Assembly (NCBI RefSeq): GCF_009659375.1
Contig: NZ_WJQT01000002.1
Span: 214,912-278,911 of the forward strand
Length of the DNA: 64,000 nt
From: Fundicoccus ignavus
GTDB taxonomy: Bacteria; Bacillota; Bacilli; Lactobacillales; Aerococcaceae
Direction of reading: 5' to 3'
A model generated the notes under the pieces. That model saw nothing but the letters and a program-made list of their open reading frames with translations, made no database searches and was not told the origin of the DNA. The translations under genes were made by a program, and so were the position numbers. Positions 17,689-26,241 of this stretch are shown here, piece after piece; the stretch's first letter is position 1, and each line of letters opens with the position of its first letter.

Positions 17689-17721
17689 GGTATAGGTGTA
17701 GTAAACAAGAGGGGGCAGAAC

Positions 17722-19026
17722 ATGTCTTTATTCGATGAAATTATGAAAGATTTATCCAGAGCTGAGGATTTAGAACAGCTTTCGATACTATTAGAAGAAT
17801 ATTATATAGAAGCAGAAAACGATCAAGTGATTTTTAATGAGATGATTAATGTTGCAGCATATTATGCTAATAGAGGGTATCGAGACGTACAAATCGATAT
17901 TCTAAAAGCTCTTTATGAAATTAATGTGTCAGCAAAAATCATTTATTTAATCGCGGAAGCTTATTATTTGTACGCACAGTACGAAGAAGCTTACCAATGG
18001 ATAAAGAAAGTAGACGATAATTTACGTTATAAAAATTCTTTGCTAGAAGCTAAGATTCTAATTGAACTAGGAGATTTTAATCAAGCAAAAAGCTTATTAG
18101 AAAAATTGATTGCAAACTTTAATTTAAAAGCAGAACCGTACGTAGTACTGGCTGAGTTGTTCTATGATCGTCAATTTTATGAACAAGCTAAAACTTATTA
18201 TCAAGCAGCTTATGAATATTTTCCTGAGAAAATTGATGCTAGAGTGGTTCGAATGAAACTTGTAGAACTTGAAAGTATTAAAGAAGTTATTGATATACAG
18301 AAGATTGAGTCTCTGATGCTAACTGAAGATTTACCAATTGAAGAAGCTAACGAGTATTATATATTGGCAATCGCTTATTTTAAAGCGCAAATTATTGATA
18401 AAGCAATTGAGGCCTCTATTAAAGCCATTCAAGCAGATCGAGACCTAGTTGATGCCCGACTATTATTAATGGAGTTGTATGAAACTGTTAGCCAAAATAA
18501 TGAGCTAAAAAAAACAATCGAGCAATTAGCGATTATGTTACCACCTTTCCACGAAGCGATTATGGACATTGCTGAAATTGCAAACCGTCATAATTATTTT
18601 ACAGATGACTTACTTGAAAAATTAATTGATTTTTATGATTATGTCGATAATGTTGAAGACCAATATCGAATCATGAGTTATCTTGTTAATTATCAATTAT
18701 CGATTAACAAACCTGAAAATGCATTACATTACTTAAAAACTTTAGCTTATGCGTTTGAAGACGAAATGTCACTCACACATTTATTCGCTAAAACTTACGA
18801 GGCATTAAATATGTTAGATCGTGCAGAGGTATTTTATAATAAAGCATTAGAATTAGGTGTTGGTGATTCTAGTTTAGTAATTGATGCAGTGAAATTTTAT
18901 ATGAATCAAGAACGATACGAAAAAGCGTATCTTATAACTGAGGACTTTAACAATTCTGCTTATCAAACTCAGGAGTTAGTAAATCTCAACAATGAACTAA
19001 AAGAGATACTGTGGGATAAAGATTAA
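17722..19026 (+). CDS. Tetratricopeptide-repeat protein (YpiA-like)
   Basis: A 434-residue soluble protein made almost entirely of helical TPR units. Examples are YLIAEAYYLYAQYEEAYQWI (about residues 80-100), PYVVLAELFYDRQFYEQAKTY (about 136-157), YYILAIAYFKAQIIDKAIEA and TYEALNMLDRAEVFYNKALE. No enzymatic motif is present, so it probably scaffolds protein contacts; the molecular partner is unknown. GAGGGGG precedes ATG 17722, and the extended -10 at 17683 rules out an earlier in-frame TTG at 17653. It is followed by a UPF0302 gene, the ypiA-ypiB pair of Bacillus. Confidence 0.85.
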   Translation: MSLFDEIMKDLSRAEDLEQLSILLEEYYIEAENDQVIFNEMINVAAYYANRGYRDVQIDILKALYEINVSAKIIYLIAEAYYLYAQYEEAYQWIKKVDDNLRYKNSLLEAKILIELGDFNQAKSLLEKLIANFNLKAEPYVVLAELFYDRQFYEQAKTYYQAAYEYFPEKIDARVVRMKLVELESIKEVIDIQKIESLMLTEDLPIEEANEYYILAIAYFKAQIIDKAIEASIKAIQADRDLVDARLLLMELYETVSQNNELKKTIEQLAIMLPPFHEAIMDIAEIANRHNYFTDDLLEKLIDFYDYVDNVEDQYRIMSYLVNYQLSINKPENALHYLKTLAYAFEDEMSLTHLFAKTYEALNMLDRAEVFYNKALELGVGDSSLVIDAVKFYMNQERYEKAYLITEDFNNSAYQTQELVNLNNELKEILWDKD

Positions 19027-19065
19027 TTAATCACAACACATAACAAATAGAAAGTGGGAACAAAC

Positions 19066-19614
19066 ATGATTAATAACAATCAACGTAAAAGACAATTTAT
19101 TGAATATTTACTTCAAAAATATCATCATGTTAATCCGACTGTTACTTACTTACTAAATTATTTAAAAACACAACCAAATACTATGGATTCAATCATCTTC
19201 ACTGAAAACGTCAAATATGCTCCTAGAGGCATTTATATATCTTATCAACAAAATACGCAAGTGCCTTTTGTATATTATAAGGATCAGTTAAGCTATACGA
19301 TGTGTGAACAAGCCTTTCATGATATTCGATTAAACTCTAAATTTAATCAACAGAAATTCTATCTTGAATTAAATATTCCGGATTACTTCCAACAACTCTA
19401 TTATTTAGATATCTTTGAGGAAAATCCTTTTTTACCAGAAAACGAAGAATTAATTCAATCAACGGATGTTCACTTAGAAAGGCTAAGCATTGAAGCGAAT
19501 ATTCAGCAACTAAGTCGTAAATTAGATGCTGCACTTGAAAAACATCAGTTTGAAGAAGTGAGTTATTACTTAAAACAGATCGAGCAATTACGAGGTGAAC
19601 TAAATGAAAATTGA
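19066..19614 (+). CDS. UPF0302 (YpiB) family protein
   Basis: A 182-residue protein of uncharacterised family UPF0302. Family features seen are the N-terminal KRQFIEYLLQKYH, LLNYLKTQP, and VKYAPRGIYISYQQ, with a C-terminal IDEAL-like helical stretch (QLSRKLDAALEKHQFEEVSY). I choose ATG 19066 over the upstream GTG 19054, which has no ribosome binding site. The end overlaps the start of cca by 11 bases. In Bacillus this family pairs with YpiA; the function is not established. Confidence 0.8.
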   Translation: MINNNQRKRQFIEYLLQKYHHVNPTVTYLLNYLKTQPNTMDSIIFTENVKYAPRGIYISYQQNTQVPFVYYKDQLSYTMCEQAFHDIRLNSKFNQQKFYLELNIPDYFQQLYYLDIFEENPFLPENEELIQSTDVHLERLSIEANIQQLSRKLDAALEKHQFEEVSYYLKQIEQLRGELNEN

Positions 19615-20842
19615 TTTAGACAATCAGCTGTTTCAATCAGCTTTGCCTGTCTTAAGTACCATTGAGTCTCATGGTTATGAGGCTTATTTTGTTGGTGGAT
19701 GTGTCCGTGATACTTTATTGGAACTTCCTATCCATGATATCGATATAGCAAGCAGCGCGACTCCCGATGAAATTGAAGCGATGTTTAAGCATACGTTTGA
19801 AGTGGGGAAAGAGCATGGAACGATAGTTGTTTTGCATAATGATGTGCCTTATGAGGTGACGACCTTTAGAACTGAAGGGGCATATAGTGACTTTAGAAGG
19901 CCCGATGAAGTACAATTTGTTCGTAATCTTGAAGAAGACACATTGAGACGTGACTTTACGATTAATGCACTAGCATTTGATCATTATGGAAATCTATATG
20001 ATTACCATCAAGGTTTACCAGACTTAAAAGCTAAATTAATTAGAGCAGTTGGGACAGCCCAGGAACGATTCAACGAGGACGCCTTAAGAATGATCCGTGC
20101 AATTCGTTTTGCAAGCCAGTTAGGTTTTACAATTGAAGCTAAAACTTTTACATCATTACAAGAGTTAGCGCCATTAATTGAGAATGTATCTATTGAGAGA
20201 ATTAGAATTGAAATTAGTAAATTTTTTCAGGGTGAATTCTTCCATTTAAATGGAGATTTATTACCAGAATCAGGTTTACCTCCTTACATAAAAGCTTTCT
20301 CTAAAATTGACGTAAAAGCTGGTATCGCCGGTTTGAAGCATCATTTAAAACCTTTGATTGAAAATGAATTGACCAGAGAAGAAAGTTTTGTCTGGGCATT
20401 ATTCTTACATAGCGCTGGAATCAATGAGAAAAGCACGATAAAAAGATTGCTTTCGAGTTGGACACATAGTAATCAATTGATTCGTGATGTTCAAGATACG
20501 ATTCAATTGTTATTAGCAACCGATGCTAATCAATTGAATTCATGGTTAGTTTATCAATTTTCCGATTATATCGTGAAACAAATGATCGACTATTTGGGAG
20601 CTCATCAAAACGAGAAGCGAACAGAACTGTTAAAATTATATGAACAGTTGCCAATCTATCATCGTAAAGAACTTCAATTAGACGGGCGCCGTATTATGCA
20701 AGTATTGAATATGGAAAAAGGGGGTCCCATCGTAGGGAAACTCTTGTTAGAAGTTGAAAAACTAGTCGTGATGGGTCAACTAGAAAATGATGAACAACTT
20801 TTATTGAATTACGTGAAACAAGCGTATCAATCAACTAATTAA
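19604..20842 (+). CDS. cca: CCA-adding tRNA nucleotidyltransferase
   Basis: Adds or repairs the 3' CCA of tRNA. Class II signature: FVGGCVRDTLLELPIHDIDI with the catalytic Asp pair of the nucleotidyltransferase palm (residues 28-47), TTFRTEG, the RRDFTINALAF neck motif, and EDALRMIRAIRFASQLGF. The C-terminal body and tail are helical and diverged. Length 412 is normal for Firmicutes. The ATG lies within the 3' end of the UPF0302 gene, so translation is probably coupled. Confidence 0.95.
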   Translation: MKIDLDNQLFQSALPVLSTIESHGYEAYFVGGCVRDTLLELPIHDIDIASSATPDEIEAMFKHTFEVGKEHGTIVVLHNDVPYEVTTFRTEGAYSDFRRPDEVQFVRNLEEDTLRRDFTINALAFDHYGNLYDYHQGLPDLKAKLIRAVGTAQERFNEDALRMIRAIRFASQLGFTIEAKTFTSLQELAPLIENVSIERIRIEISKFFQGEFFHLNGDLLPESGLPPYIKAFSKIDVKAGIAGLKHHLKPLIENELTREESFVWALFLHSAGINEKSTIKRLLSSWTHSNQLIRDVQDTIQLLLATDANQLNSWLVYQFSDYIVKQMIDYLGAHQNEKRTELLKLYEQLPIYHRKELQLDGRRIMQVLNMEKGGPIVGKLLLEVEKLVVMGQLENDEQLLLNYVKQAYQSTN

Positions 20843-20890
20843 GAAAACAGATGTTTTCTACTGTATAAAGGAAATTGAGGGATACTAACC

Positions 20891-23449
20891 ATGACTAAAA
20901 TCGCAATTGTTGATATTGAAACAACTGGGCCTCGAATTGATGAAGGGGACCAGATTATTCAATTAGCAGCAGTAATCATAGAAGATGGGCTCATTATCCA
21001 TGAACACTCGATGTTGATTAATCCTGAACGAGACATTCCTGTACACATATCACAATTAACTGGAATTGAAGCATCTACTGTAGCGAAAGCACCAACATTC
21101 GAGAAAGTAGCAGGCTTGTGGTATGAACGATTAAATGACTGTGTTTTCGTTGCACATAATTTAGCGTTAGACTTAACTTTTTTAACAGAATACTTTAATA
21201 TATATGGCTTTGATAACTTTAAGCCAAAAGCATTAGATACAGTTAAATTAGCCAAAATATTAGTTCCTCAAGCGCAGGGCTTTAACTTAAATGATTTAAG
21301 TGAATATTTTGACTTGCCGTTTGCTAATGCTCATGATGCTTTAGCCGATGCTCAATTGACGACACAATTATTACATCATTTGGCTTTAGAGGTAAAAATG
21401 TTGGATAATGTCACTTTAGAAAGAATATTACCATTTGTAGAAGCATTACCGAATGATGAAGCTGAATTACTAAAGCATCCAGATCATTATTTATTAAAAG
21501 AAGAGGTTGTTGTAAAAGCACAAGAAAAGATCGTTAATGTTTCAGAAGGTGTGATCAAGCAGTCCAATAAACATCAGCAATTAGCACAACTAATTATCGA
21601 AAAAGCTCATCAGGAAAAATTACTTGTCGTTGAAGATATCGTTGCACCAATCAACCCAACTGTCATTAAACGGTTATTGGAAGAAATCATTGATCAAGGA
21701 CAAGCTTTTTGCTTTGCGACAAGACAATCTAGTAATTTAAATGATTGGCGAAGTTTTATTTTGAATTATTTTTCTGTAGAAAAACTGGTTGTGTTAAAGA
21801 ATGCACGTCATTTTATACATGTTGCAGCCTTTGAGCAATTATTGAAAACTTATAAAATTGAGCATGCTAATCAACAAGAATTATTAGTGATTGCTGCCAC
21901 CATCAATTGGTTGACTCAAACCAATTCGGGAGATTTTGCAGAAATTAATCAAGAATTAAACATACAACCCATATTAGTCAAACGTTGTGGTCGCTATTTA
22001 TCAAAGAAAACGCATAAGTTTTATCAACAAATGATAAAAAATAGTTATGCGGCTCAAATAGTTTTACTTGATCATCGGTTCTTAACAGAATTGACAAGAT
22101 ATCACCGAGATATAAGCGATTCTTTCTTTGAGCGTTGGTTAATTGTTGATAATTTAAGTATCTACACTAAAGCTGTAAGACAAACGTACCAAGATGAATT
22201 AGCAGTAAGTGAATGGTTTACAAAGACTCGTTTGTTAGCAGATCATTTATCTTACCGTGAGGAAGTATCGCAACAAGCCTCTCATTTCATCAAACAATTA
22301 AATGTAATGACGAAATTATTAAATGATTTAAGTAATTATTGCCAATATTTACTTGAAGGTGAACAGAAAACTCAGCCAACGCCTTCTAAAATTGAGCATT
22401 ATGTCTCAATGAAAGACACAGCAAGCCAATATTTTTTAGACTCAATCGACGAGATTTATCAGCTACACAGTAAATTAGCGAAAGTTCTTAAAGCAGATAT
22501 AACCTTAATAAATGTTATCAATGATATAGATAAAAAATGGTATTATCAATTTAATTTGCTAGAAGAAACGTTGTATCATATGATAACATCCAAACTTTCA
22601 CAAAATTACTGGGTACTAGCTGCTGAAAGTATCCAAGGCCAATTTTTTCATGTAAAAATCATAAATCAGGCTTTAATTATAGATGACTCACATGTTAACT
22701 ATTTAGAGCGATTTAATCAGGTGATTCTATTTAGCCCGGGCGACTATCATCATTTACAAAAAAACGGTAGCTATCAATGGTTACAATTAAGCAATTTTAA
22801 ATATTTTCTATTGCCTAAGCAAACCAGTAATGCTTCAGTTACAATTAATGTCCCGATAGAATACATTTTAGATAAAGAAGTTGAGACTGAAAAAAGTGAA
22901 TTTGGCCAACTACAGAGAATTTATATTGAAGATAATTTAGAAAACTACAAAGATTATTTATTAATTCTTGTAAATAGTAAAACTGCTGCTCAAAAAGCTT
23001 ATCGCATGCTTTCTCAATCAGAACTAATTAGAAGTCGCTATTCTTTACACGCACAAGGCGTAAGTGGTAGTTTGAAGAAAATTAAGCGTCGTGCTAAAGA
23101 GATGCAACCTTCAATTGTTATAATGAGTTGGAATGCACTGCTCAATGAACAATGGTGTTTAGAGAATGAATTGTTTGAAATATTCATTACAAGTTTACCT
23201 TTTAATTCACCAAAAATGGCCAGTATTCAAGCCATGACGGAATATTTGACAGAAGACATAGAAGCTGGATTTCATAAAATTTTATTGCCACAGATGATTC
23301 AAAATTTTAAATTTATAGTAAGTTATTTAGAAAATAACTTTCAACTAAACACTGTTAATCTGTTTGATGAGCGTGTTTTTACTAAGTACTATTCGCAACA
23401 AGTACGCGAACAATTAGAAGATTTAGTAAAATTTGAAATTTGTCAGTAA
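20891..23449 (+). CDS. dinG: DinG-family protein: intact 3'-5' exonuclease domain, degenerate helicase domain
   Basis: Firmicute DinG proteins fuse a DEDDh exonuclease to an XPD-like helicase. The exonuclease here looks intact: VDIETTGP (Asp8, Glu10), AHNLALDLTFL (Asp94), AHDALADAQLTT (His149, Asp153). The helicase half does not. Where Walker A should be (residues 246-256), the sequence reads VVEDIVAPINP. The DEAH box position reads LIVDNL (417-422). The motif VI region near residue 815 (FIVSYLENNFQLNTVNLFDE) keeps the alignment with GRLIR-type helicases but not the arginines. The 852-residue frame is open throughout with normal codon use, so this is not simple decay. It probably acts as a nuclease with a structural helicase-like scaffold. 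Confidence 0.85.
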   Translation: MTKIAIVDIETTGPRIDEGDQIIQLAAVIIEDGLIIHEHSMLINPERDIPVHISQLTGIEASTVAKAPTFEKVAGLWYERLNDCVFVAHNLALDLTFLTEYFNIYGFDNFKPKALDTVKLAKILVPQAQGFNLNDLSEYFDLPFANAHDALADAQLTTQLLHHLALEVKMLDNVTLERILPFVEALPNDEAELLKHPDHYLLKEEVVVKAQEKIVNVSEGVIKQSNKHQQLAQLIIEKAHQEKLLVVEDIVAPINPTVIKRLLEEIIDQGQAFCFATRQSSNLNDWRSFILNYFSVEKLVVLKNARHFIHVAAFEQLLKTYKIEHANQQELLVIAATINWLTQTNSGDFAEINQELNIQPILVKRCGRYLSKKTHKFYQQMIKNSYAAQIVLLDHRFLTELTRYHRDISDSFFERWLIVDNLSIYTKAVRQTYQDELAVSEWFTKTRLLADHLSYREEVSQQASHFIKQLNVMTKLLNDLSNYCQYLLEGEQKTQPTPSKIEHYVSMKDTASQYFLDSIDEIYQLHSKLAKVLKADITLINVINDIDKKWYYQFNLLEETLYHMITSKLSQNYWVLAAESIQGQFFHVKIINQALIIDDSHVNYLERFNQVILFSPGDYHHLQKNGSYQWLQLSNFKYFLLPKQTSNASVTINVPIEYILDKEVETEKSEFGQLQRIYIEDNLENYKDYLLILVNSKTAAQKAYRMLSQSELIRSRYSLHAQGVSGSLKKIKRRAKEMQPSIVIMSWNALLNEQWCLENELFEIFITSLPFNSPKMASIQAMTEYLTEDIEAGFHKILLPQMIQNFKFIVSYLENNFQLNTVNLFDERVFTKYYSQQVREQLEDLVKFEICQ

Positions 23450-23507
23450 AACTCTATGGAAAATATGGTAGAATATGGGATGACCAATTGATAGAGGGGG
23501 TTAGTTG

Positions 23508-23984
23508 TTGAATCGTAAAACTGTTTCAGTTTTAACAGCAATTTTTCTAGTTTTGTTAATAAGTATTCTTGGTGTCTTTATGCAGAGCCAAGCGCGAATT
23601 AATCAAGCTGAAGAAGAGACTGTCAACTTAGTTAAATATGACTTTAATGTAGATAAAATCAATAAATTTTATTGGGTAACGACTGATAATACTTATTTTA
23701 GTTTAGATTTTATCGATGACGAAGGAGTACAACATTTTGCTATTGTCGCCCAAGAGGGTGGCGATATTCAGTATTTTTCCGAAAATGAAATAATTTCTGA
23801 GCAAGATGCTAATGATCTAACAATAAATGAAACTTCCATGACTAATATTATTCAGACTCGCTTAGGTTTATTGAATAATGAACCAGTTTGGGAAGTAACT
23901 TTAAAAAATGACAATAATACGTTAACTTACTATTATGTCAATGCGTTAACAGGCCTTTGGGTTAAAACGATCTCAAATATTTAA
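23508..23984 (+). CDS. YpmB-like membrane-anchored PepSY-type protein
   Basis: A 158-residue protein with an N-terminal signal anchor (about residues 8-27, VLTAIFLVLLISILGVF). The extracytoplasmic part resembles DUF5590/PepSY domains: FYWVTTDNTYFSLDFIDDEG, then LGLLNNEPVWEVTLKNDN and YYYVNALTGLWV. In Bacillus the cell-wall-facing ypmB lies between dinG and asnS, exactly the position here, although aspB is missing. The start is TTG 23508, seven bases after GAGGGGG; the preceding TTG 23505 is also possible. Function unknown. Confidence 0.75.
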   Translation: MNRKTVSVLTAIFLVLLISILGVFMQSQARINQAEEETVNLVKYDFNVDKINKFYWVTTDNTYFSLDFIDDEGVQHFAIVAQEGGDIQYFSENEIISEQDANDLTINETSMTNIIQTRLGLLNNEPVWEVTLKNDNNTLTYYYVNALTGLWVKTISNI

Positions 23985-24008
23985 AATGATATATTTCAAG
24001 GAGGATTT

Positions 24009-25307
24009 ATGGAAACTATTACAATGTCACAAGCGGCTCAATTTGTTGATCAAAAAGTAACGATCAATGCTTGGGTAACAAATAAGAGAAGTAGCGGTAA
24101 GATTGCCTTTTTACAATTACGTGATGGGTCAGCTTACTTCCAAGGAGTTGTTTTAAAAAGCGACGTTTCTGAGGAGGTATTTGATACAGCTAAATCTTTA
24201 CATCAAGAATCAAGTGTTCGTCTTGTTGGAACTGTACAAGCAGATAACCGTTCAACATTAGGGTTTGAACTTTTAGTTGAGGATATCGAATTATTAGGTG
24301 CAAGTGAAGATTATCCAATCACGCCTAAAGAACACGGTACTGATTTCTTAATGGACCACCGTCACTTATGGTTACGTTCTTCAAAACAACATGCAATTAT
24401 GCAAGTTCGTAATGAAATTATTCGTGCAACTTACGAATTCATGAATAACAATGGATTTATTAAAGTTGATCCGCCGATTTTGACAGGTAGTTCACCTGAA
24501 GGGACAACAGAATTGTTCCATACCAAATACTTCGATGAAGATGCGTTCTTATCTCAAAGTGGTCAATTATATCTAGAAGCTGCAGCAATGGCTTTTGGTA
24601 AAGTATTCTCATTCGGACCAACTTTCCGAGCTGAAAAATCTAAGACAAGACGTCACTTAATTGAATTCTGGATGATGGAACCAGAAATGGCTTTTGTTGA
24701 GCACGCTGAAAGCTTAGAAGTACAAGAAAAATATGTTGCTTACGTTGTACGCAATGTTATTGATAATTGTGAAATAGCTTTAAAAACTTTAGGGCGTGAT
24801 GTTGAGTTATTAGAGAAATACACAAAAACACCATACCCACGCATTGAATATACTGACGCTATTACATTATTAAATGAGAACGGCTTTGATGATATTCAAT
24901 GGGGCGATGACTTTGGTTCACCTCATGAGACATTTATTGCAAGTCAATATGAGCAACCAATCTTTATCTTACATTATCCAAAAGATATTAAACCTTTCTA
25001 CATGAAAGAAAACCCTAATGATCCACGTACTGTACTTTGTGCAGATATGATTGCTCCAGAAGGATATGGAGAAATTATTGGTGGTTCAGAACGTATCGCA
25101 GATTATGAAAAAATCATGACTAATATTGAAAAATATGGTTTAGATCCTGAAGCTTATGCTTGGTATTCAGATCTGTCAAAATATGGACCAGTACCACATT
25201 CAGGTTTTGGTATCGGACTTGAACGTGCAGTAGCTTGGTTAACAGGTATTGAGCATATTCGTGAAACAGCACCGTTCCCACGTTTATTAAACCGTCTTTA
25301 CCCATAA
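24009..25307 (+). CDS. asnS: Asparaginyl-tRNA synthetase
   Basis: Class IIb aminoacyl-tRNA synthetase. The N-terminal OB-fold anticodon-binding domain ([20 protein letters not shown]) occupies about residues 15-100. The catalytic core shows motif 2 ([20 protein letters not shown]) and motif 3 ([15 protein letters not shown]), and IGGSERI lies between them. The 432-residue length and the Asn-type core separate it from AspRS. CAAGGAGG precedes the ATG. No T-box leader is seen. A terminator follows. Confidence 0.96.
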   Translation: METITMSQAAQFVDQKVTINAWVTNKRSSGKIAFLQLRDGSAYFQGVVLKSDVSEEVFDTAKSLHQESSVRLVGTVQADNRSTLGFELLVEDIELLGASEDYPITPKEHGTDFLMDHRHLWLRSSKQHAIMQVRNEIIRATYEFMNNNGFIKVDPPILTGSSPEGTTELFHTKYFDEDAFLSQSGQLYLEAAAMAFGKVFSFGPTFRAEKSKTRRHLIEFWMMEPEMAFVEHAESLEVQEKYVAYVVRNVIDNCEIALKTLGRDVELLEKYTKTPYPRIEYTDAITLLNENGFDDIQWGDDFGSPHETFIASQYEQPIFILHYPKDIKPFYMKENPNDPRTVLCADMIAPEGYGEIIGGSERIADYEKIMTNIEKYGLDPEAYAWYSDLSKYGPVPHSGFGIGLERAVAWLTGIEHIRETAPFPRLLNRLYP

Positions 25308-25318
25308 TTAATAACTAC

Positions 25319-25358
25319 AAAAAAACAATTGCCTGCTTTGTCAGTCAATTGTTTTTTT
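25319..25358. terminator. Intrinsic terminator after asnS
   Basis: AAAAAAACAATTG (25319-25331) pairs with CAATTGTTTTTTT (25346-25358). The A-run and T-run make it potentially active on both strands. Confidence 0.82.
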
Positions 25359-25389
25359 AACACTGAATCTACTTGAAAGGGGAGAGAAA

Positions 25390-26133
25390 ATGAAATCATC
25401 AATTTATGACTGGATGAAAGATGGCTTCACAATGGTTCCGAATGTACTATTTAATCGATTTCATCAGCTAAATTTATCATCTGATGAAATGTTGTTAATT
25501 CTCTATTTGTTTTCACAAATGAATCAAAGTCATTCGATTGAAGAAACGACTAAGATTGCGAATCAGCTAGGGTGGACATCTAACAAATTATTTAGTGAAC
25601 TTAATCATCTAATGGATAAAAACTTTTTATCGATTGAGCTTGTACCTGATAAAAATGGTAAGCAAACAGACCATTATAGCTTACGACCTTTATTTGAACA
25701 ATTGGATGAACGCTATTATCAAAAGACAGCTGCTAAAGATAAACAAGTTCAGACCCATAAAGCGATTGCTAAAGAAGATGATTTGTTTAAAGAAACTGAA
25801 TCTTTAGTAATGACGTTTGAAAACGAATTTGGTAGAATGTTGACACCGTTAGAATTAGAAACGTTAAACAACTGGATTTCTAAAGATAACTATCAACCTG
25901 CTTTAATTAAATATGCTTTGAAAGAAGCGGTTATTCATCAAGCATTAAGTTTAAAATATATCGATCGTATATTGTTAACTTGGGAAAAGAAAAATATTCG
26001 TACAGTGAATGAGGCTCAAAGGGAATCAGAAAGATTCCAACAAGGCCAACAAAAGAATATACCACCTAAGTCAAACAATAATCGATATGATCATTTTGAA
26101 ATTCCGTTATATGATTGGAAATCTAATAACTAA
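25390..26133 (+). CDS. dnaD: DnaD-family replication initiation protein
   Basis: Primosome and chromosome-remodelling protein that helps load the helicase. The N-terminal winged helix (YDWMKDGFTMVPNVLFNRF, LSSDEMLLILYLFSQ, ANQLGWTSNKLFSELNHLM) and the C-terminal DnaD/DnaB2 domain (FENEFGRMLTPLELETLNNW, YALKEAVIHQALSLKYIDRI with YxxxIL-type motif) are both present. Length 247 is typical. AAGGGGAG precedes the ATG. The asnS-dnaD order is conserved; nth, which often follows, is found elsewhere at 58231. Confidence 0.93.
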   Translation: MKSSIYDWMKDGFTMVPNVLFNRFHQLNLSSDEMLLILYLFSQMNQSHSIEETTKIANQLGWTSNKLFSELNHLMDKNFLSIELVPDKNGKQTDHYSLRPLFEQLDERYYQKTAAKDKQVQTHKAIAKEDDLFKETESLVMTFENEFGRMLTPLELETLNNWISKDNYQPALIKYALKEAVIHQALSLKYIDRILLTWEKKNIRTVNEAQRESERFQQGQQKNIPPKSNNNRYDHFEIPLYDWKSNN

Positions 26134-26196
26134 TAAATTTATTGCTTCAATTTGATTAATATGAATTAATCTCTTGTCATCTATTAGGAGAAAAAC

Positions 26197-26234
26197 AAAG
26201 AAGCGTTCAGGCAAAAAAACCTGAACGCTTCTTT
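26197..26234. terminator. Bidirectional terminator between dnaD and the PBP gene
   Basis: A perfect 15-bp stem: AAAGAAGCGTTCAGG (26197-26211) with CCTGAACGCTTCTTT (26220-26234). It lies between two convergent genes and serves both. Confidence 0.92.
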
Positions 26235-26241
26235 TAAATTG

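Noticed and set aside
23990..24010. T-box leader for asnS
   Set aside because: The gap to the preceding gene is only about 24 bases, too short for a T-box.
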